Counted from the first letter of the stretch, positions 18,215 to 27,111 are shown. The stretch is 64,000 bases of DNA from an uncultured Lachnospiraceae bacterium (GCA_944384105.1 CALWSC010000082.1:1-64000); one strand, 5' to 3'. Translations and numbers: made by a program. Notes: a model not told the origin generated them from the sequence alone.

Positions 18215-18460
18215 ATGAGTGATTTAACAGCGACAAACTGCGGATGCGGATGCGACAACGGATGTGACGGAGGCTGCAGCAATCCCGGTTTCTTCGGCGG
18301 AAATAATAATTCCTGCAGCTGCATTATCTGGCTGCTGATCCTCAGCTGTCTGTGCGGAAACGGCAGAGACGGCGGCGGATGTGGATGCGGATGCGGCGGT
18401 AATGATTCCTGCATGTGGATTATCCTGCTTCTGTTCTTCTGCGGCGGATGCGGATGCTGA
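18215..18460 (+). CDS. Small Cys/Gly-rich protein with two hydrophobic segments
   Basis: 81 residues. The start at 18215 has GGAGG 7 nt upstream. CGCGC repeats near the N-terminus, in the middle and at the C-terminus flank two short hydrophobic runs (CIIWLLILSCLC and CMWIILLLFFCGGCGC); about a quarter of residues are Cys and another quarter Gly. Similar proteins are sometimes labelled chorion-like high-cysteine proteins. Its position next to a Csp-type subtilase suggests a spore or envelope structural role, but no function is established; metal binding is another possibility. Confidence 0.8.
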   Translation: MSDLTATNCGCGCDNGCDGGCSNPGFFGGNNNSCSCIIWLLILSCLCGNGRDGGGCGCGCGGNDSCMWIILLLFFCGGCGC

Positions 18461-18470
18461 AGTAAGTAAA

Positions 18471-18506
18471 AGACAGGCGGCGGCTCGTATGAGCCGCTGC
18501 CTGTCT
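18471..18506 (+). terminator. Hairpin after the Cys-rich gene
   Basis: AGACAGGC..GCGGCTC and GAGCCGC..GCCTGTCT pair over 15 bp around a GTAT loop, 10 bp beyond the stop codon. There is no clear T run on the plus strand, so termination strength is uncertain. Confidence 0.55.
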
Positions 18507-18552
18507 CTGTGTCAAAGGCACCTGTACCGTCCCCCATATTATGTATTTCTGT

Positions 18553-18909
18553 TTATGATAATTCTTGAATCATCTCTACCGTATGTTCATAAATCTCGCT
18601 TGTCTGCCGGAAAAGTCTTGGGAGCTGCTGCGGCTCCTGCTGCCGCACGGCTTCTACTATTTCGCTGCTTGACCGGTAGAGCTCCTCAAGCCCCAGCTTA
18701 AAGGCATTCTGCCGGAGAGCGTGGGCGGAACGCTCGATTTCCTCATGTTTCCTGTCCTCCATAGCCTGCTTGAGCAGGGAAAAAGACGTATCATTGGGGA
18801 ACTCCTTTAAGAACTTCAGGTACAGCGTCTGATTTCCGCTGTAGCGCGCCAGCTCCACATTTAAATCAATCTTCAGTTCTGCGGCAACTTCTTGAATCGT
18901 CATTTCCAT
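18553..18909 (-). CDS. Hpt (histidine phosphotransfer) domain protein
   Basis: 118 residues, all helical, with an Hpt-type motif SAHALRQNAFKLGL. The phosphoaccepting His is present, but the usual HxLKG is HALRQ, so the conserved Lys-Gly is not kept. The protein would act as a free phosphorelay carrier, or as an inactive binding variant. No hybrid kinase or receiver gene is adjacent. In a neighbourhood of possible sporulation genes it could feed a relay, but this is conjecture. Confidence 0.7.
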   Translation of the reverse strand: MEMTIQEVAAELKIDLNVELARYSGNQTLYLKFLKEFPNDTSFSLLKQAMEDRKHEEIERSAHALRQNAFKLGLEELYRSSSEIVEAVRQQEPQQLPRLFRQTSEIYEHTVEMIQELS

Positions 18910-18933
18910 TTTCCTTTCTTAATTCATAAAACA

Positions 18934-18971
18934 GGGGCGCTTCACTCGTCCGTCAGAGTGAATACCGCCCC
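18934..18971 (-). terminator. Hairpin after the 55-residue protein gene
   Basis: GGGGCG (18934-18939) pairs with CGCCCC (18966-18971) and TTCACTC (18941-18947) with GAGTGAA (18956-18962). On the minus strand the hairpin follows the small gene at 18991-19158 and is followed by TGTTTTAT. Confidence 0.55.
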
Positions 18972-18990
18972 AAACCAAACTGCTTTATCG

Positions 18991-19158
18991 TTATTTTACG
19001 CCGCGTCCTTTCGGATTGTCAATTCTTTTCTGTCTGATTTCCGATTTTCTTGTTTCATATTCAGACAGCTTCCGATTTTTCTCGGAAAGGCAGTCCAGGT
19101 CGAGCTCGTAAAAGGCGTTTCCATCCAGCACGGTCTTCTCGTTTTTACTCTGTCTCAT
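18991..19158 (-). CDS. Small charged protein of unknown function
   Basis: 55 residues beginning MRQSKNEKTVLDGNAFYELD and ending in a Lys/Arg-rich tail (RQKRIDNPKGRG). The start at 19158 is supported by a strong GGGAGGGAGG immediately upstream. No family is recognised. It is soluble, highly charged, and divergent from the two-gene unit at 19263-19881. Confidence 0.6.
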   Translation of the reverse strand: MRQSKNEKTVLDGNAFYELDLDCLSEKNRKLSEYETRKSEIRQKRIDNPKGRGVK

Positions 19159-19262
19159 TGTCCTCCCTCCCCCTTGTAGGATATTCGGCGGCGCCCGGAT
19201 TTGCCACGTCATAATCCTGCGCATCCGCTCATATAGTAATTAAAAAAGCCATGGAGTATGCA

Positions 19263-19640
19263 ATGAATGATGAGACGACTCCCATGACGCCCCTGGATCA
19301 GATGGTGTCAGGGGAATCCCTGCAGCTTATTAAAGCGGCAGTCCCTTATCTCCCGCATCAGGGGCAGAGACTCCTCTCCGTATACGCCAAATTTGCGGAG
19401 CTTCGGAATACTCTGGCACTTTTCTCACAGCCGCGGGAAATGAGCGCCATGTCTCAGCCGGAGAGGCTGTCACTGCCTCCAATGGAGCTGCTCGACGAGC
19501 TTGCGCGCTACAGCGGAGGCGCGCTCAGAGAAAATGTAAAAAATATCCAGCAGGCATTTACGCTCGCGCTCGCGATGAAGGAGATGTCCGCTCAGGAAAT
19601 GCAGGGAGGTGAGGATGATGAGCGACGCGTGGATGAATGA
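19263..19640 (+). CDS. Helical protein of unknown function, first of a coupled pair
   Basis: 125 residues, mostly helical, with no signal peptide, Cys or recognised motif. The start at 19263 has GGAG 6 nt upstream; the ATG at 19251 lacks an RBS. The end overlaps the start of the next gene by 23 nt, and that gene's ribosome binding site lies inside this one, so they are coupled. The two proteins may act together. Codon composition is like the neighbours. Confidence 0.65.
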   Translation: MNDETTPMTPLDQMVSGESLQLIKAAVPYLPHQGQRLLSVYAKFAELRNTLALFSQPREMSAMSQPERLSLPPMELLDELARYSGGALRENVKNIQQAFTLALAMKEMSAQEMQGGEDDERRVDE

Positions 19641-19881
19641 TAAGCGGCTCTCGGGAATCGACCCGGCAAAGCTTGCGCTGCTGCGCTCACTCGCCGACGA
19701 AGGGAGCAGCAAGAACCAGTCCGAGCTGCTTCCATTTCTGATGGCTGCGTCGCAGAAAGGACTGCGCTTCTCCTCCGCAGAGATGGAGGCAGTGCTTGAG
19801 GTCTTAAAGACCGGGAAAAGTCCGCAGCAAGTTGCGAAGATGGAACGGCTTATGAATCTGCTGAAGCTTATGCGCCGCTGA
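19618..19881 (+). CDS. Helical protein of unknown function, second of a coupled pair
   Basis: 87 residues beginning MSDAWMNDKRLSG. It is rich in Leu, Ala and Met, likely a helical bundle, with the C-terminal helix ERLMNLLKLMRR basic and amphipathic. AGGGAGG precedes the ATGs at 19615 and 19618, and the latter is better spaced. It ends just before a strong bidirectional terminator. No family recognised. Confidence 0.65.
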   Translation: MSDAWMNDKRLSGIDPAKLALLRSLADEGSSKNQSELLPFLMAASQKGLRFSSAEMEAVLEVLKTGKSPQQVAKMERLMNLLKLMRR

Positions 19882-19889
19882 CACAGGCA

Positions 19890-19930
19890 AAAGTGCGGCC
19901 GCACCGGTTCTTTCCGTGCGGCCGCACTTT
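19890..19930. terminator. Bidirectional terminator
   Basis: A perfect 15-bp stem, AAAGTGCGGCCGCAC (19890-19904) with its complement (19916-19930), lies between convergent genes ending at 19881 (+) and 19935 (-). A/T runs at both ends suit termination in either direction. Confidence 0.88.
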
Positions 19931-19934
19931 GTAA

Positions 19935-21194
19935 TTAATAGCAATATTCCAATATGCAGTCTCTTAATAATGTCAGAGCGCTCACCACGGACTGCTCTCT
20001 CACCTGACTGCGGCTGCCGTTGAAATGACACTCGCGCACCTCAACATGTCCCCCTACGCAGCAGCCGATATAGACAAGCCCTACCGGCTTCTTGTCAGTG
20101 CCTCCGCCGGGTCCGGCAATTCCGGTCACTGCAATGCAGGCGTCAGACTTTGTCATAAAGCATCCGCCCTTTGCCATCTCGCGCGCCGTCTTCTCACTGA
20201 CAGCGCCCTCACTCTTGAGTGTGGACTTCTTGACCATCAGATATTTTCGTTTTGCTTTATTGGAGTATGTCACAAATCCCTGTTTTAATACATCGGATGC
20301 GCCCGGCACATTGACAATCCGCGCCGCGATTGCGCCTCCGGTACAGGATTCTGCAGTTGTCACAGTCATGTCCTTAGCTGCAAGCAGTTCCACGACAGCC
20401 TCCTCGAGCGTTTTCTTCTCGTCTGTCGTATAGATATTCTTGCCGAAACGCACTTTCAGCTCGCGGGTGACCGGCTTAATCAGCTTCTTCGCTTCCGCCT
20501 TATCTTTCGCGCGTGCAGTAATCCGCAGATGTACCTCGCCTGTCTTTGCATACGGGGCGATCGTCGGATTGTCCTGCTTCTCGATCAGATCCGCTATCTT
20601 TGTCTCCACAATGCTCTCGCCGATACCGCAGATTTTGACCATCTGTGAGTAGATGACCTCCGGCTGTCCTTTCTTCAGATACGGATATACCTGCTCCTCA
20701 AAAAGCGGCTTAAGCTCTCCGGGCGGTCCGGGCAGCAGCACAACAGTCTTGCCATCCTTCTCAAGGATCAGTCCCGGCGCAGTGCCGTTTTCATTGTCAA
20801 GAACTTTCGCGCCCTCAGGCACGAGCGCCTGCTTCCAGTTGTTCTCCGTCACCGTATTGCCCGGGTGGGACTTCACATAGTCGTCCAGATAACTCTCTAT
20901 TCTCTGGCGGGTGTGCGCGTCCTCGACGAGCTTCATGCCGAGCACTTTCGCGGCAGTCTCCTTTGTCAGGTCATCCTTTGTGGGACCGAGCCCTCCGGTG
21001 ATAATCACCACATCCGAACGGCCGAGCGCTGTCTGAAATATCTCCGTCATGCGTGCCTCATTATCGCCCACAACAGTCTGATAATATACGGACAGACCGA
21101 GTCTTGCACACATCTCGGCAAGATACGCGGCATTCGTATTTACAATATTTCCCAGCAGGATCTCGGTTCCCACAGAAACCAGTTCCGCAACCAT
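19935..21194 (-). CDS. cinA: CinA: competence/damage-inducible protein with NMN deamidase domain
   Basis: 419 residues. The N-terminal MoCF-like domain (AELVSVGTEILLGNIVNTNA ... ITGGLGPTKDDLT) acts on ADP-ribose-type nucleotides in other CinA proteins, and the C-terminal domain (TTAESCTGGAIAARI ... AVTGIAGPGGGT) is a nicotinamide mononucleotide deamidase. It is the last gene of the rpoZ-rimO-pgsA-cinA run. pgsA-cinA adjacency is common in Firmicutes. Confidence 0.95.
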   Translation of the reverse strand: MVAELVSVGTEILLGNIVNTNAAYLAEMCARLGLSVYYQTVVGDNEARMTEIFQTALGRSDVVIITGGLGPTKDDLTKETAAKVLGMKLVEDAHTRQRIESYLDDYVKSHPGNTVTENNWKQALVPEGAKVLDNENGTAPGLILEKDGKTVVLLPGPPGELKPLFEEQVYPYLKKGQPEVIYSQMVKICGIGESIVETKIADLIEKQDNPTIAPYAKTGEVHLRITARAKDKAEAKKLIKPVTRELKVRFGKNIYTTDEKKTLEEAVVELLAAKDMTVTTAESCTGGAIAARIVNVPGASDVLKQGFVTYSNKAKRKYLMVKKSTLKSEGAVSEKTAREMAKGGCFMTKSDACIAVTGIAGPGGGTDKKPVGLVYIGCCVGGHVEVRECHFNGSRSQVREQSVVSALTLLRDCILEYCY

Positions 21195-21206
21195 AGCATC
21201 TCCTCC

Positions 21207-21755
21207 TTAGTTCTGCATGGATAATACTTTTCTGTTCTTCCAGAGATAATCGATCAGGGAAACCACGGTCAGCACAACGGCAATGTAAATCATCACCTGC
21301 TCAAGCACGCCGAAAACCGCACCCGGGAAGCGTGCGATCAGCAGGATAATCATCACCATCTGAGAGATCGTCTTCGCCTTGCCCCACCAGCTCGCCGCAA
21401 TGACGATGCCGTTGTCGCTTGCCACAAGACGGAATCCGCTGATGATAAATTCACGGCTGATAATCACAATAACCATCCAGCTCGCAAGCTGTCCCAGATC
21501 CAGCAGACAGATAAGCGCAGAGCATACCAGCAACTTGTCCGCAAGCGGATCCATGAATTTTCCAAAGTTTGTGATCAGGTTGTATTTTCTGGCGATATAG
21601 CCATCCAGCGTGTCGGTCAGGCTCGCTATGATAAAGACCGCAAGCGCCAGATAACGGGAGACTGTCTCTCCCCCTGCATAATCTGTCAGCAGGAAGAATA
21701 CGAAAAACGGGATCAAGATAATCCTCAGTATCGTCAGTTTATTCGGTGTATTCAT
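21207..21755 (-). CDS. pgsA: CDP-diacylglycerol--glycerol-3-phosphate 3-phosphatidyltransferase
   Basis: 182 residues with five to six membrane helices. The CDP-alcohol phosphotransferase motif is complete: DTLDGYIARK followed by GKFMDPLADK supplies the Asp residues that bind metal and catalyse. It makes phosphatidylglycerol phosphate, the precursor of anionic lipids. The start at 21755 has GGAG upstream and overlaps the rimO stop; the TTG at 21770 is less likely. Confidence 0.95.
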   Translation of the reverse strand: MNTPNKLTILRIILIPFFVFFLLTDYAGGETVSRYLALAVFIIASLTDTLDGYIARKYNLITNFGKFMDPLADKLLVCSALICLLDLGQLASWMVIVIISREFIISGFRLVASDNGIVIAASWWGKAKTISQMVMIILLIARFPGAVFGVLEQVMIYIAVVLTVVSLIDYLWKNRKVLSMQN

Positions 21756-23076
21756 CTGCAATTTCTCCAATCAAATCATATTCAAGGGAGCCGGTGACAC
21801 GTACCTTCACAAAGTCGCCCGTCATCAGTTCCAGTCCTGTATTGACGAAAATATAGCCGTCGATGCCGGGTGCGTCCGCGTACGTCCTTCCAACGTATGC
21901 TGCCTCATCCGCGACCTTCCCCTCAATCATCACAAGAAGCTCCTGCCCGATGCGCGCCTCGCCGTTGTCCATGGATACTTCCTGCTGAAGCTCCATCAGA
22001 GCCTCCTGGCGATCCAGCTTGACCTCCTCATCGATCTGTCCGTCCATGCGGGCAGCCGCGGTGCCCTCCTCGGGGGAGTATGTGAATACACCGAGCCGGT
22101 CAAACTCCATATCGTTGACAAACTGCATCAGCTCCTCGTGCTGCTCATCCGTCTCCCCCGGGAATCCGGTGATCAGCGTCGTGCGAATTGCAATGTCAGG
22201 TATCGCACTGCGCAGCTTTTCTACGGTTTCGATGAGCTGCGCCTTGGTCGTACGGCGTCCCATACGCTTTAAGACTGCATCACTTGCGTGCTGGATCGGC
22301 AGATCCAGATAATGGCAGATTTTCGGCTCCTCTGCCATTGTCTCAATCAGTTCCGGATAGATCTCCTCAGGATAACAGTAAAGCACGCGAATCCAGTAAA
22401 TGCCGTCAATGCGGCACAGTTTTCTGAGCAAAGTATGCAGCGACTTTTCTCCGTAGAGATCCTTTCCGTAGATCGTCGTCTCCTGCGCCACGAGAATCAG
22501 CTCACGCACACCCTGTTCGGCCAGCTCCCTGGCCTCGGCTACCAGCTCCTCCATCGGGACGCTTCTGTACGCTCCGCGGATCTTTGGGATAACACAGTAA
22601 GTGCAGTGCTTGTCACAGCCTTCCGCGATCTTTAAATATTCGTAGGAACCGCCCGTCGTGATCACGCGCCTGCCGCGAAGAACGGGAAGTCCGGTCAGAG
22701 GCTTATATTCCTCATACGGCTTCCCGGATAGCGCCTGGCGGACTGCTTCCTCGATGCTGTCCATCGAATTAGTTCCCAGTACGGCGTCGACCTCCGGAAT
22801 TTCCTGACGGATCTCCTCGCGATAGCGCTCGGCAAGGCAGCCGGTCACGAGAAGAACCTTCAGCGTGCCCTCTTTTTTGAGTTCCGCCATCTCGAGGATG
22901 TTCTGGACAGACTCCTCCTTGGCATCGTGAATAAAGCAGCATGTGTTAATGACAACAACCTCTGCCTCCCTCTCATCGTCCGTAATCTCATATCCTGCAG
23001 CGCTTAAAGCACCGAGCATCTTCTCGGTATCCACCAGGTTCTTGTCGCAGCCCAGGGAGATAAAAAGCAGCTTCAT
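21739..23076 (-). CDS. rimO: Ribosomal protein S12 methylthiotransferase
   Basis: 445 residues. It has the N-terminal UPF0004 domain with three Cys for an auxiliary [4Fe-4S] cluster (SLGCDKNLVD, VINTCCF, TGCLAERY), the radical SAM motif CDKHCTYC in AEGCDKHCTYCVIPKIRG, and a C-terminal TRAM domain. It adds a methylthio group to an Asp of S12. The start overlaps the rpoZ stop by 4 nt. Confidence 0.96.
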   Translation of the reverse strand: MKLLFISLGCDKNLVDTEKMLGALSAAGYEITDDEREAEVVVINTCCFIHDAKEESVQNILEMAELKKEGTLKVLLVTGCLAERYREEIRQEIPEVDAVLGTNSMDSIEEAVRQALSGKPYEEYKPLTGLPVLRGRRVITTGGSYEYLKIAEGCDKHCTYCVIPKIRGAYRSVPMEELVAEARELAEQGVRELILVAQETTIYGKDLYGEKSLHTLLRKLCRIDGIYWIRVLYCYPEEIYPELIETMAEEPKICHYLDLPIQHASDAVLKRMGRRTTKAQLIETVEKLRSAIPDIAIRTTLITGFPGETDEQHEELMQFVNDMEFDRLGVFTYSPEEGTAAARMDGQIDEEVKLDRQEALMELQQEVSMDNGEARIGQELLVMIEGKVADEAAYVGRTYADAPGIDGYIFVNTGLELMTGDFVKVRVTGSLEYDLIGEIADEYTE

Positions 23077-23381
23077 TCCGTAACTTCCTCTGCTGCTGCG
23101 TTCTCTGCAGCCGGTGCCTCAGCGACAGCTTCCTCCTCCGGCAGCTCAGCGTTCGGCGGAAGGATGTGTACCTTTCCCTCATAAACTTCCTGTACTGCGA
23201 TAGAGAGCGGCTTCTTGCCGCGGGACTTCTTCACCAGAGGCTGGCTTCCTGCGATAATCTGGCGAGCGCGCTTGCTCGTAGCAAGTACGAGGGAATAGCG
23301 GCTGTTGACAATGGGAGTATCGTCCTCCTCATTTGCTCCGTTGATGACCTCCATTAATTCAGTGTAAGACGGGTGTATCAT
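23073..23381 (-). CDS. rpoZ: RNA polymerase omega subunit
   Basis: 102 residues. The core has the omega motif NSRYSLVLATSKRARQI, which helps assemble the beta' subunit. A long Ala/Glu-rich C-terminal tail after HILPPNAELPEE is typical of clostridial omega. It lies between gmk and rimO, a conserved arrangement. Confidence 0.93.
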   Translation of the reverse strand: MIHPSYTELMEVINGANEEDDTPIVNSRYSLVLATSKRARQIIAGSQPLVKKSRGKKPLSIAVQEVYEGKVHILPPNAELPEEEAVAEAPAAENAAAEEVTE

Positions 23382-23385
23382 AGTA

Positions 23386-24021
23386 TTATTCTCCTTTCAT
23401 CATTTCATTCAGCTCATCTGCCATCTGCGCGGCAAACTCGCGGTTAAACTTTGTTCTGTAATGCTGATCCCGGATGACGCTGTGCATAAGCTGTACACAT
23501 TCCTGCAGGTCATCGTTTATCAACAGATAATCGTAGGACTCCATGCCCTTTGCCTCCTCACAGGCGCGCGCCATGCGGGAATTGATGACCTCCATTGTCT
23601 CAGTTTTGCGTCCAATCAGGCGGTTTTTAAGCTCTGCGGCGCTCGGCGGTGCCACAAATAAGAGCAGAGTGTCGGGAAGCTGCTGCTTTACCTTGAGCGC
23701 TCCCTGAATCTCGATCTCAAGGATCACGTCCTTTCCTGCCGCAAGCTGCTCCTCCACGTAGGACTTCGGTGTCCCGTAGTAGTTATCCACATACTGCGCA
23801 TACTCAATCAGCGCGTGATCTGCGATGAGCTGCTCAAACTCCTCGCGCGTCTTGAAAAAGTACTCCCTTCCGTCCTGCTCCCCCTCCCGCGGACTGCGGG
23901 TCGTCGCTGATATAGACAGCGCGTACTGTCTGGGATACTGCCGCAGAAGTTCCTTCATGAGTGTTCCTTTGCCGGCACCGGAAAATCCGGAGACAACGAC
24001 TAATATACCTCTATGATTCAT
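23386..24021 (-). CDS. gmk: Guanylate kinase
   Basis: 211 residues. P-loop SGFSGAGKGTL, GMP-binding TTRSPREGEQDGREY, and the lid and adenine-binding regions are all present. It phosphorylates GMP to GDP. The start lies inside the end of remA (overlap of about 11 nt), which provides translational coupling in the yicC-remA-gmk-rpoZ run. Confidence 0.97.
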   Translation of the reverse strand: MNHRGILVVVSGFSGAGKGTLMKELLRQYPRQYALSISATTRSPREGEQDGREYFFKTREEFEQLIADHALIEYAQYVDNYYGTPKSYVEEQLAAGKDVILEIEIQGALKVKQQLPDTLLLFVAPPSAAELKNRLIGRKTETMEVINSRMARACEEAKGMESYDYLLINDDLQECVQLMHSVIRDQHYRTKFNREFAAQMADELNEMMKGE

Positions 24022-24289
24022 CCATATCTCCTTTTTCTTCTGATGATATTGTCTTTGCGTGAAAACGCCGGCTGATCGTATCAGCCTGAAGTGCAGACAG
24101 TATCAGGCGGTCGTCTGTTGTAAACAGCACCGCCTTTGTCCTGCGCCCCTGTGTCGCGTCGATCGCGCTGCCCCGCTCCTTCGCCTGCTGCACCATACGC
24201 TTGATGGGTGCAGAGTCAGGATTGATCACCGCGACAATCTTATCAGCGTTGACAAGGTTGCCAAAGCCGATATTTACAAGCTTTGCCAT
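24011..24289 (-). CDS. remA: RemA/DUF370 DNA-binding regulator
   Basis: 92 residues. MAKLVNIGFGNLVNADKIVA and RRTKAVLFTTDDRLILSA are family hallmarks. In Bacillus subtilis RemA is an oligomeric DNA-binding activator of biofilm matrix and osmoprotection genes; in clostridia its regulon is mostly unknown. The start at 24289 has AGGAG 5 nt upstream. The syntenic place between yicC and gmk is conserved across Firmicutes. Confidence 0.92.
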   Translation of the reverse strand: MAKLVNIGFGNLVNADKIVAVINPDSAPIKRMVQQAKERGSAIDATQGRRTKAVLFTTDDRLILSALQADTISRRFHAKTISSEEKGDMDES

Positions 24290-24299
24290 ATGTTCTCCT

Positions 24300-25178
24300 C
24301 TACTCGATATTCTGGATCTGCTCACGGATCTTTTCAATCTCCGTCTTGAGGCTGATCGCGGTGTCTGACGTCTCGAGATCGTTGGCCTTTGAGAGAATAG
24401 TATTCGCCTCGCGGTTCATTTCCTGGGCGATAAAGTCAAGGCGTCTGCCGATGCTGCCCTCTTTTCCCAACTCGCGGCGCATACTCTCGATGTGGCTCTT
24501 TAAGCGCACGGTTTCCTCATCCGTGCAGATTTTGTCTGCAAATAAAATTACCTCCGCAGCGATACGGCTCTCCTCGATCTGTGTATCGGAAAGCAGTTCC
24601 TGCATCTTCGCCTCCAAACGCTGCCGGTATTCGGCGAGAATCTGCGGCGAACGCGCCTCGATGCGCTCTACCATCGCACTCATGCGGTCAAGCTTGTCAC
24701 TGATGTCCGCAAAAAGCGTCTGACCTTCCGCTGTGCGCGCGGCGCTGAGCTGTTCTGCCGCCTGACGGAGAGCCCGCTCCATTACAGACCACAGCTCCTC
24801 CTCATCGGGTGTTCCCTCACTCAGTGTCAGCACCTCCGGACATCTTGCCAGAAAGGAAACGCGCACATCATTCTCAAGCCCGAACTCCTCTTCCATCTCG
24901 CGGAAGTATTCCATATAGCGCTTCGCCGCTTCCTTATTATAGGCGATCTCCACGCTGCCTGCAGTATAATCCTCGCAGGAAATGAATACGTCTACCTTGC
25001 CGCGCTCCATATACTTCTTCAAAAGTGCGCGGATCGCTGCCTCAAAGCAGCCGAGTTTCTTTGGCAGCTTAATGCTGAAGTCCAGGTATCTGTGGTTGAC
25101 GGACTTGATCTCCGCCGTCACCCTCCGGTCAGAATCCTGAATCTCCGCCCTGCCGAAGCCAGTCATACTTTTCATCAT
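24300..25178 (-). CDS. yicC: YicC-family endoribonuclease
   Basis: 292 residues. The N-terminal signature is MKSMTGFGRAE, followed by EIKSVNHRYLD, and the C-terminus carries EMNREANTILSKAND and SLKTEIEKIREQIQNIE. YicC proteins are RNases that affect small RNA stability. The start is ATG 25178 or 25175; the RBS is weak. It is the first gene of the remA-gmk-rpoZ-rimO-pgsA-cinA run. Confidence 0.92.
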   Translation of the reverse strand: MMKSMTGFGRAEIQDSDRRVTAEIKSVNHRYLDFSIKLPKKLGCFEAAIRALLKKYMERGKVDVFISCEDYTAGSVEIAYNKEAAKRYMEYFREMEEEFGLENDVRVSFLARCPEVLTLSEGTPDEEELWSVMERALRQAAEQLSAARTAEGQTLFADISDKLDRMSAMVERIEARSPQILAEYRQRLEAKMQELLSDTQIEESRIAAEVILFADKICTDEETVRLKSHIESMRRELGKEGSIGRRLDFIAQEMNREANTILSKANDLETSDTAISLKTEIEKIREQIQNIE

Positions 25179-25371
25179 TTTGTTCACTCTCAGTTTATTT
25201 AGTCAGTCCTTACAGGGACGTATCCCCATAAGCATATGATTCATTATAATTCATCTTAAAACCCTAGTCAAATCCTTTTTTTCTGATATAATAATGTAGG
25301 GGGGCAAAAGACATTTTGTCCCGGCCTCATATAATGGTTATGAACAAAATTCTATTAAGGAGATTACTATT

Positions 25372-27111
25372 ATGGCATTTGACGGAATTACAATCGCAGG
25401 AATTACCGCAGAGCTCGACAGCGCGCTCTCCGGCGGGCGGATTAATAAAATCGCGCAGCCGGAAGCGGACGAGCTTCTAATCACTATAAAAAATAACAAG
25501 TCACAATACCGGCTGCTGCTCTCTGCAAGCGCATCCCTGCCTCTCATTTATCTGACTTCTGAAAACAAACCAAGCCCTTTAACCGCCCCGAACTTCTGTA
25601 TGCTGCTCCGCAAGCATATCGGCAGCGGCAGAATTCTCTCCGTGCGCCAGCCGGGGCTTGAGCGCGTAGTTGAATTTGAGATTGAACACTTAAATGAACT
25701 CGGCGATGTCTGCCGCAAAAGGCTGATCGTAGAGATTATGGGCAAGCACAGCAATATCATATTCTGCACTCCGGAGGGTACGATTCTCGACAGCATCAAG
25801 CATGTTTCGGCTCATATGAGTTCTGTGCGCGAGGTTCTCCCAGGCCGCCAATATTTCATTCCGCAGACGCAGGATAAACTCGACCCGCTTACTGTCACTC
25901 AAGAGGAATTTGAGCAGTGCCTGCAGAAACCTCTGCCGCTTGCAAAGGCACTCTACACCTCTTTAACCGGATTCAGTCCCGTGATGGCGGAGGAACTGTG
26001 CTTTCGTGCATCACTTGACGGCGGTGAGTCCACAGCATCACTCGACGGACCTTCAAAGCTGCATCTGTACCGGATGTTCACTCTTCTGATGGACGACGTT
26101 CGGGAGAAGAATTTCCATCCGAATATCGTCTATGACGGAGCAGTTCCCCGGGAATTTGCCGTCGTGCCGCTGCTGCGCTGGGCTGAGCAGAGAAGCGTCT
26201 CCTTTGAGAGCGTCTCCCGCCTTCTCGAGCAGTATTATGCAGAAAAGAATAAGGTAACGCGCATCCGCCAGAAGTCCGCGGAGCTGCGCCGCGTTGTACA
26301 GACAGCTCTGGAGCGCAATGTCAAAAAGCTCGCGCTGCAGACTAAGCAGATGAAGGATACGGAAAAGAAGGAAAAGTACCGCATCTACGGAGAGCTGTTA
26401 AATACATACGGCTACCAGTGTGAGCCGGAGGCAAAATCGATGGAGGCACTCAATTATTACACGAATGAAATGATCACCATTCCGCTCGATCCGATGCTTA
26501 CAGCGAATGAGAATGCAAAGAAGTATTTCGACCGCTATGGCAAGCTCAAGCGTACCGCCTCTGCGCTCTCCGATCTGATGCAGGAAACGCAGAGCGATAT
26601 TGAGCATCTGGAATCCATCAGCACTGCACTTGACCTGGCACAGGGTGAGGATGATCTGGCACAGATCCGCGAGGAGCTGGCTGAGTACGGCTATATTAAG
26701 CGCCGATTCCTGAAGGGGGGCAAAAAGCCGAAGATTTCCTCTCATCCGCTGCATTATGTCTCAAGTGACGGATTTGATATCTATGTCGGAAAGAACAATT
26801 TCCAGAATGAGGAGATCTCCTTCAAGCTCGCCTCCGGAAATGACTGGTGGTTCCATGCAAAAGGGCAGCCCGGCTCCCACGTCATAGTAAAGTCCGGCGG
26901 ACAGGAGCTGCCCGACCGCACATTTGAGGAGGCTGGACGCCTTGCGGGATACTACTCGAAGGGTAGACAGGCTCCCAAGGTGGAGATCGACTATACGCAG
27001 AAGAAGAATCTGAGAAAGCCCACCGGCGGCAAACCGGGATTTGTGGTATATTATACGAATTATTCGCTCCTGATTGAGCCGGATATTTCAAATATTAAAC
27101 AAATCTCATGA
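25372..27111 (+). CDS. rqcH: RqcH (NFACT) ribosome-associated quality control factor
   Basis: 579 residues. It has the NFACT-N domain (MAFDGITIAGITAELD ... GGRINKIAQPE), a central coiled coil around 290-420 and the NFACT-R domain near the C-terminus (GNDWWFHAKGQPGSHVI). RqcH recruits tRNA(Ala) to obstructed 50S subunits and adds alanine tails for degradation; it was formerly annotated as a fibronectin-binding protein. The RBS AAGGAG is well spaced. It is divergent from yicC across a 193-bp region with a TATAAT at 25287-25292 but no clear -35. Confidence 0.95.
   Translation: MAFDGITIAGITAELDSALSGGRINKIAQPEADELLITIKNNKSQYRLLLSASASLPLIYLTSENKPSPLTAPNFCMLLRKHIGSGRILSVRQPGLERVVEFEIEHLNELGDVCRKRLIVEIMGKHSNIIFCTPEGTILDSIKHVSAHMSSVREVLPGRQYFIPQTQDKLDPLTVTQEEFEQCLQKPLPLAKALYTSLTGFSPVMAEELCFRASLDGGESTASLDGPSKLHLYRMFTLLMDDVREKNFHPNIVYDGAVPREFAVVPLLRWAEQRSVSFESVSRLLEQYYAEKNKVTRIRQKSAELRRVVQTALERNVKKLALQTKQMKDTEKKEKYRIYGELLNTYGYQCEPEAKSMEALNYYTNEMITIPLDPMLTANENAKKYFDRYGKLKRTASALSDLMQETQSDIEHLESISTALDLAQGEDDLAQIREELAEYGYIKRRFLKGGKKPKISSHPLHYVSSDGFDIYVGKNNFQNEEISFKLASGNDWWFHAKGQPGSHVIVKSGGQELPDRTFEEAGRLAGYYSKGRQAPKVEIDYTQKKNLRKPTGGKPGFVVYYTNYSLLIEPDISNIKQIS

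Noticed and set aside
18193..18537. Pro/His-rich minus-strand frame opposite the Cys-rich gene
   Set aside because: It is the antisense shadow of the Gly/Cys repeats and has no RBS.
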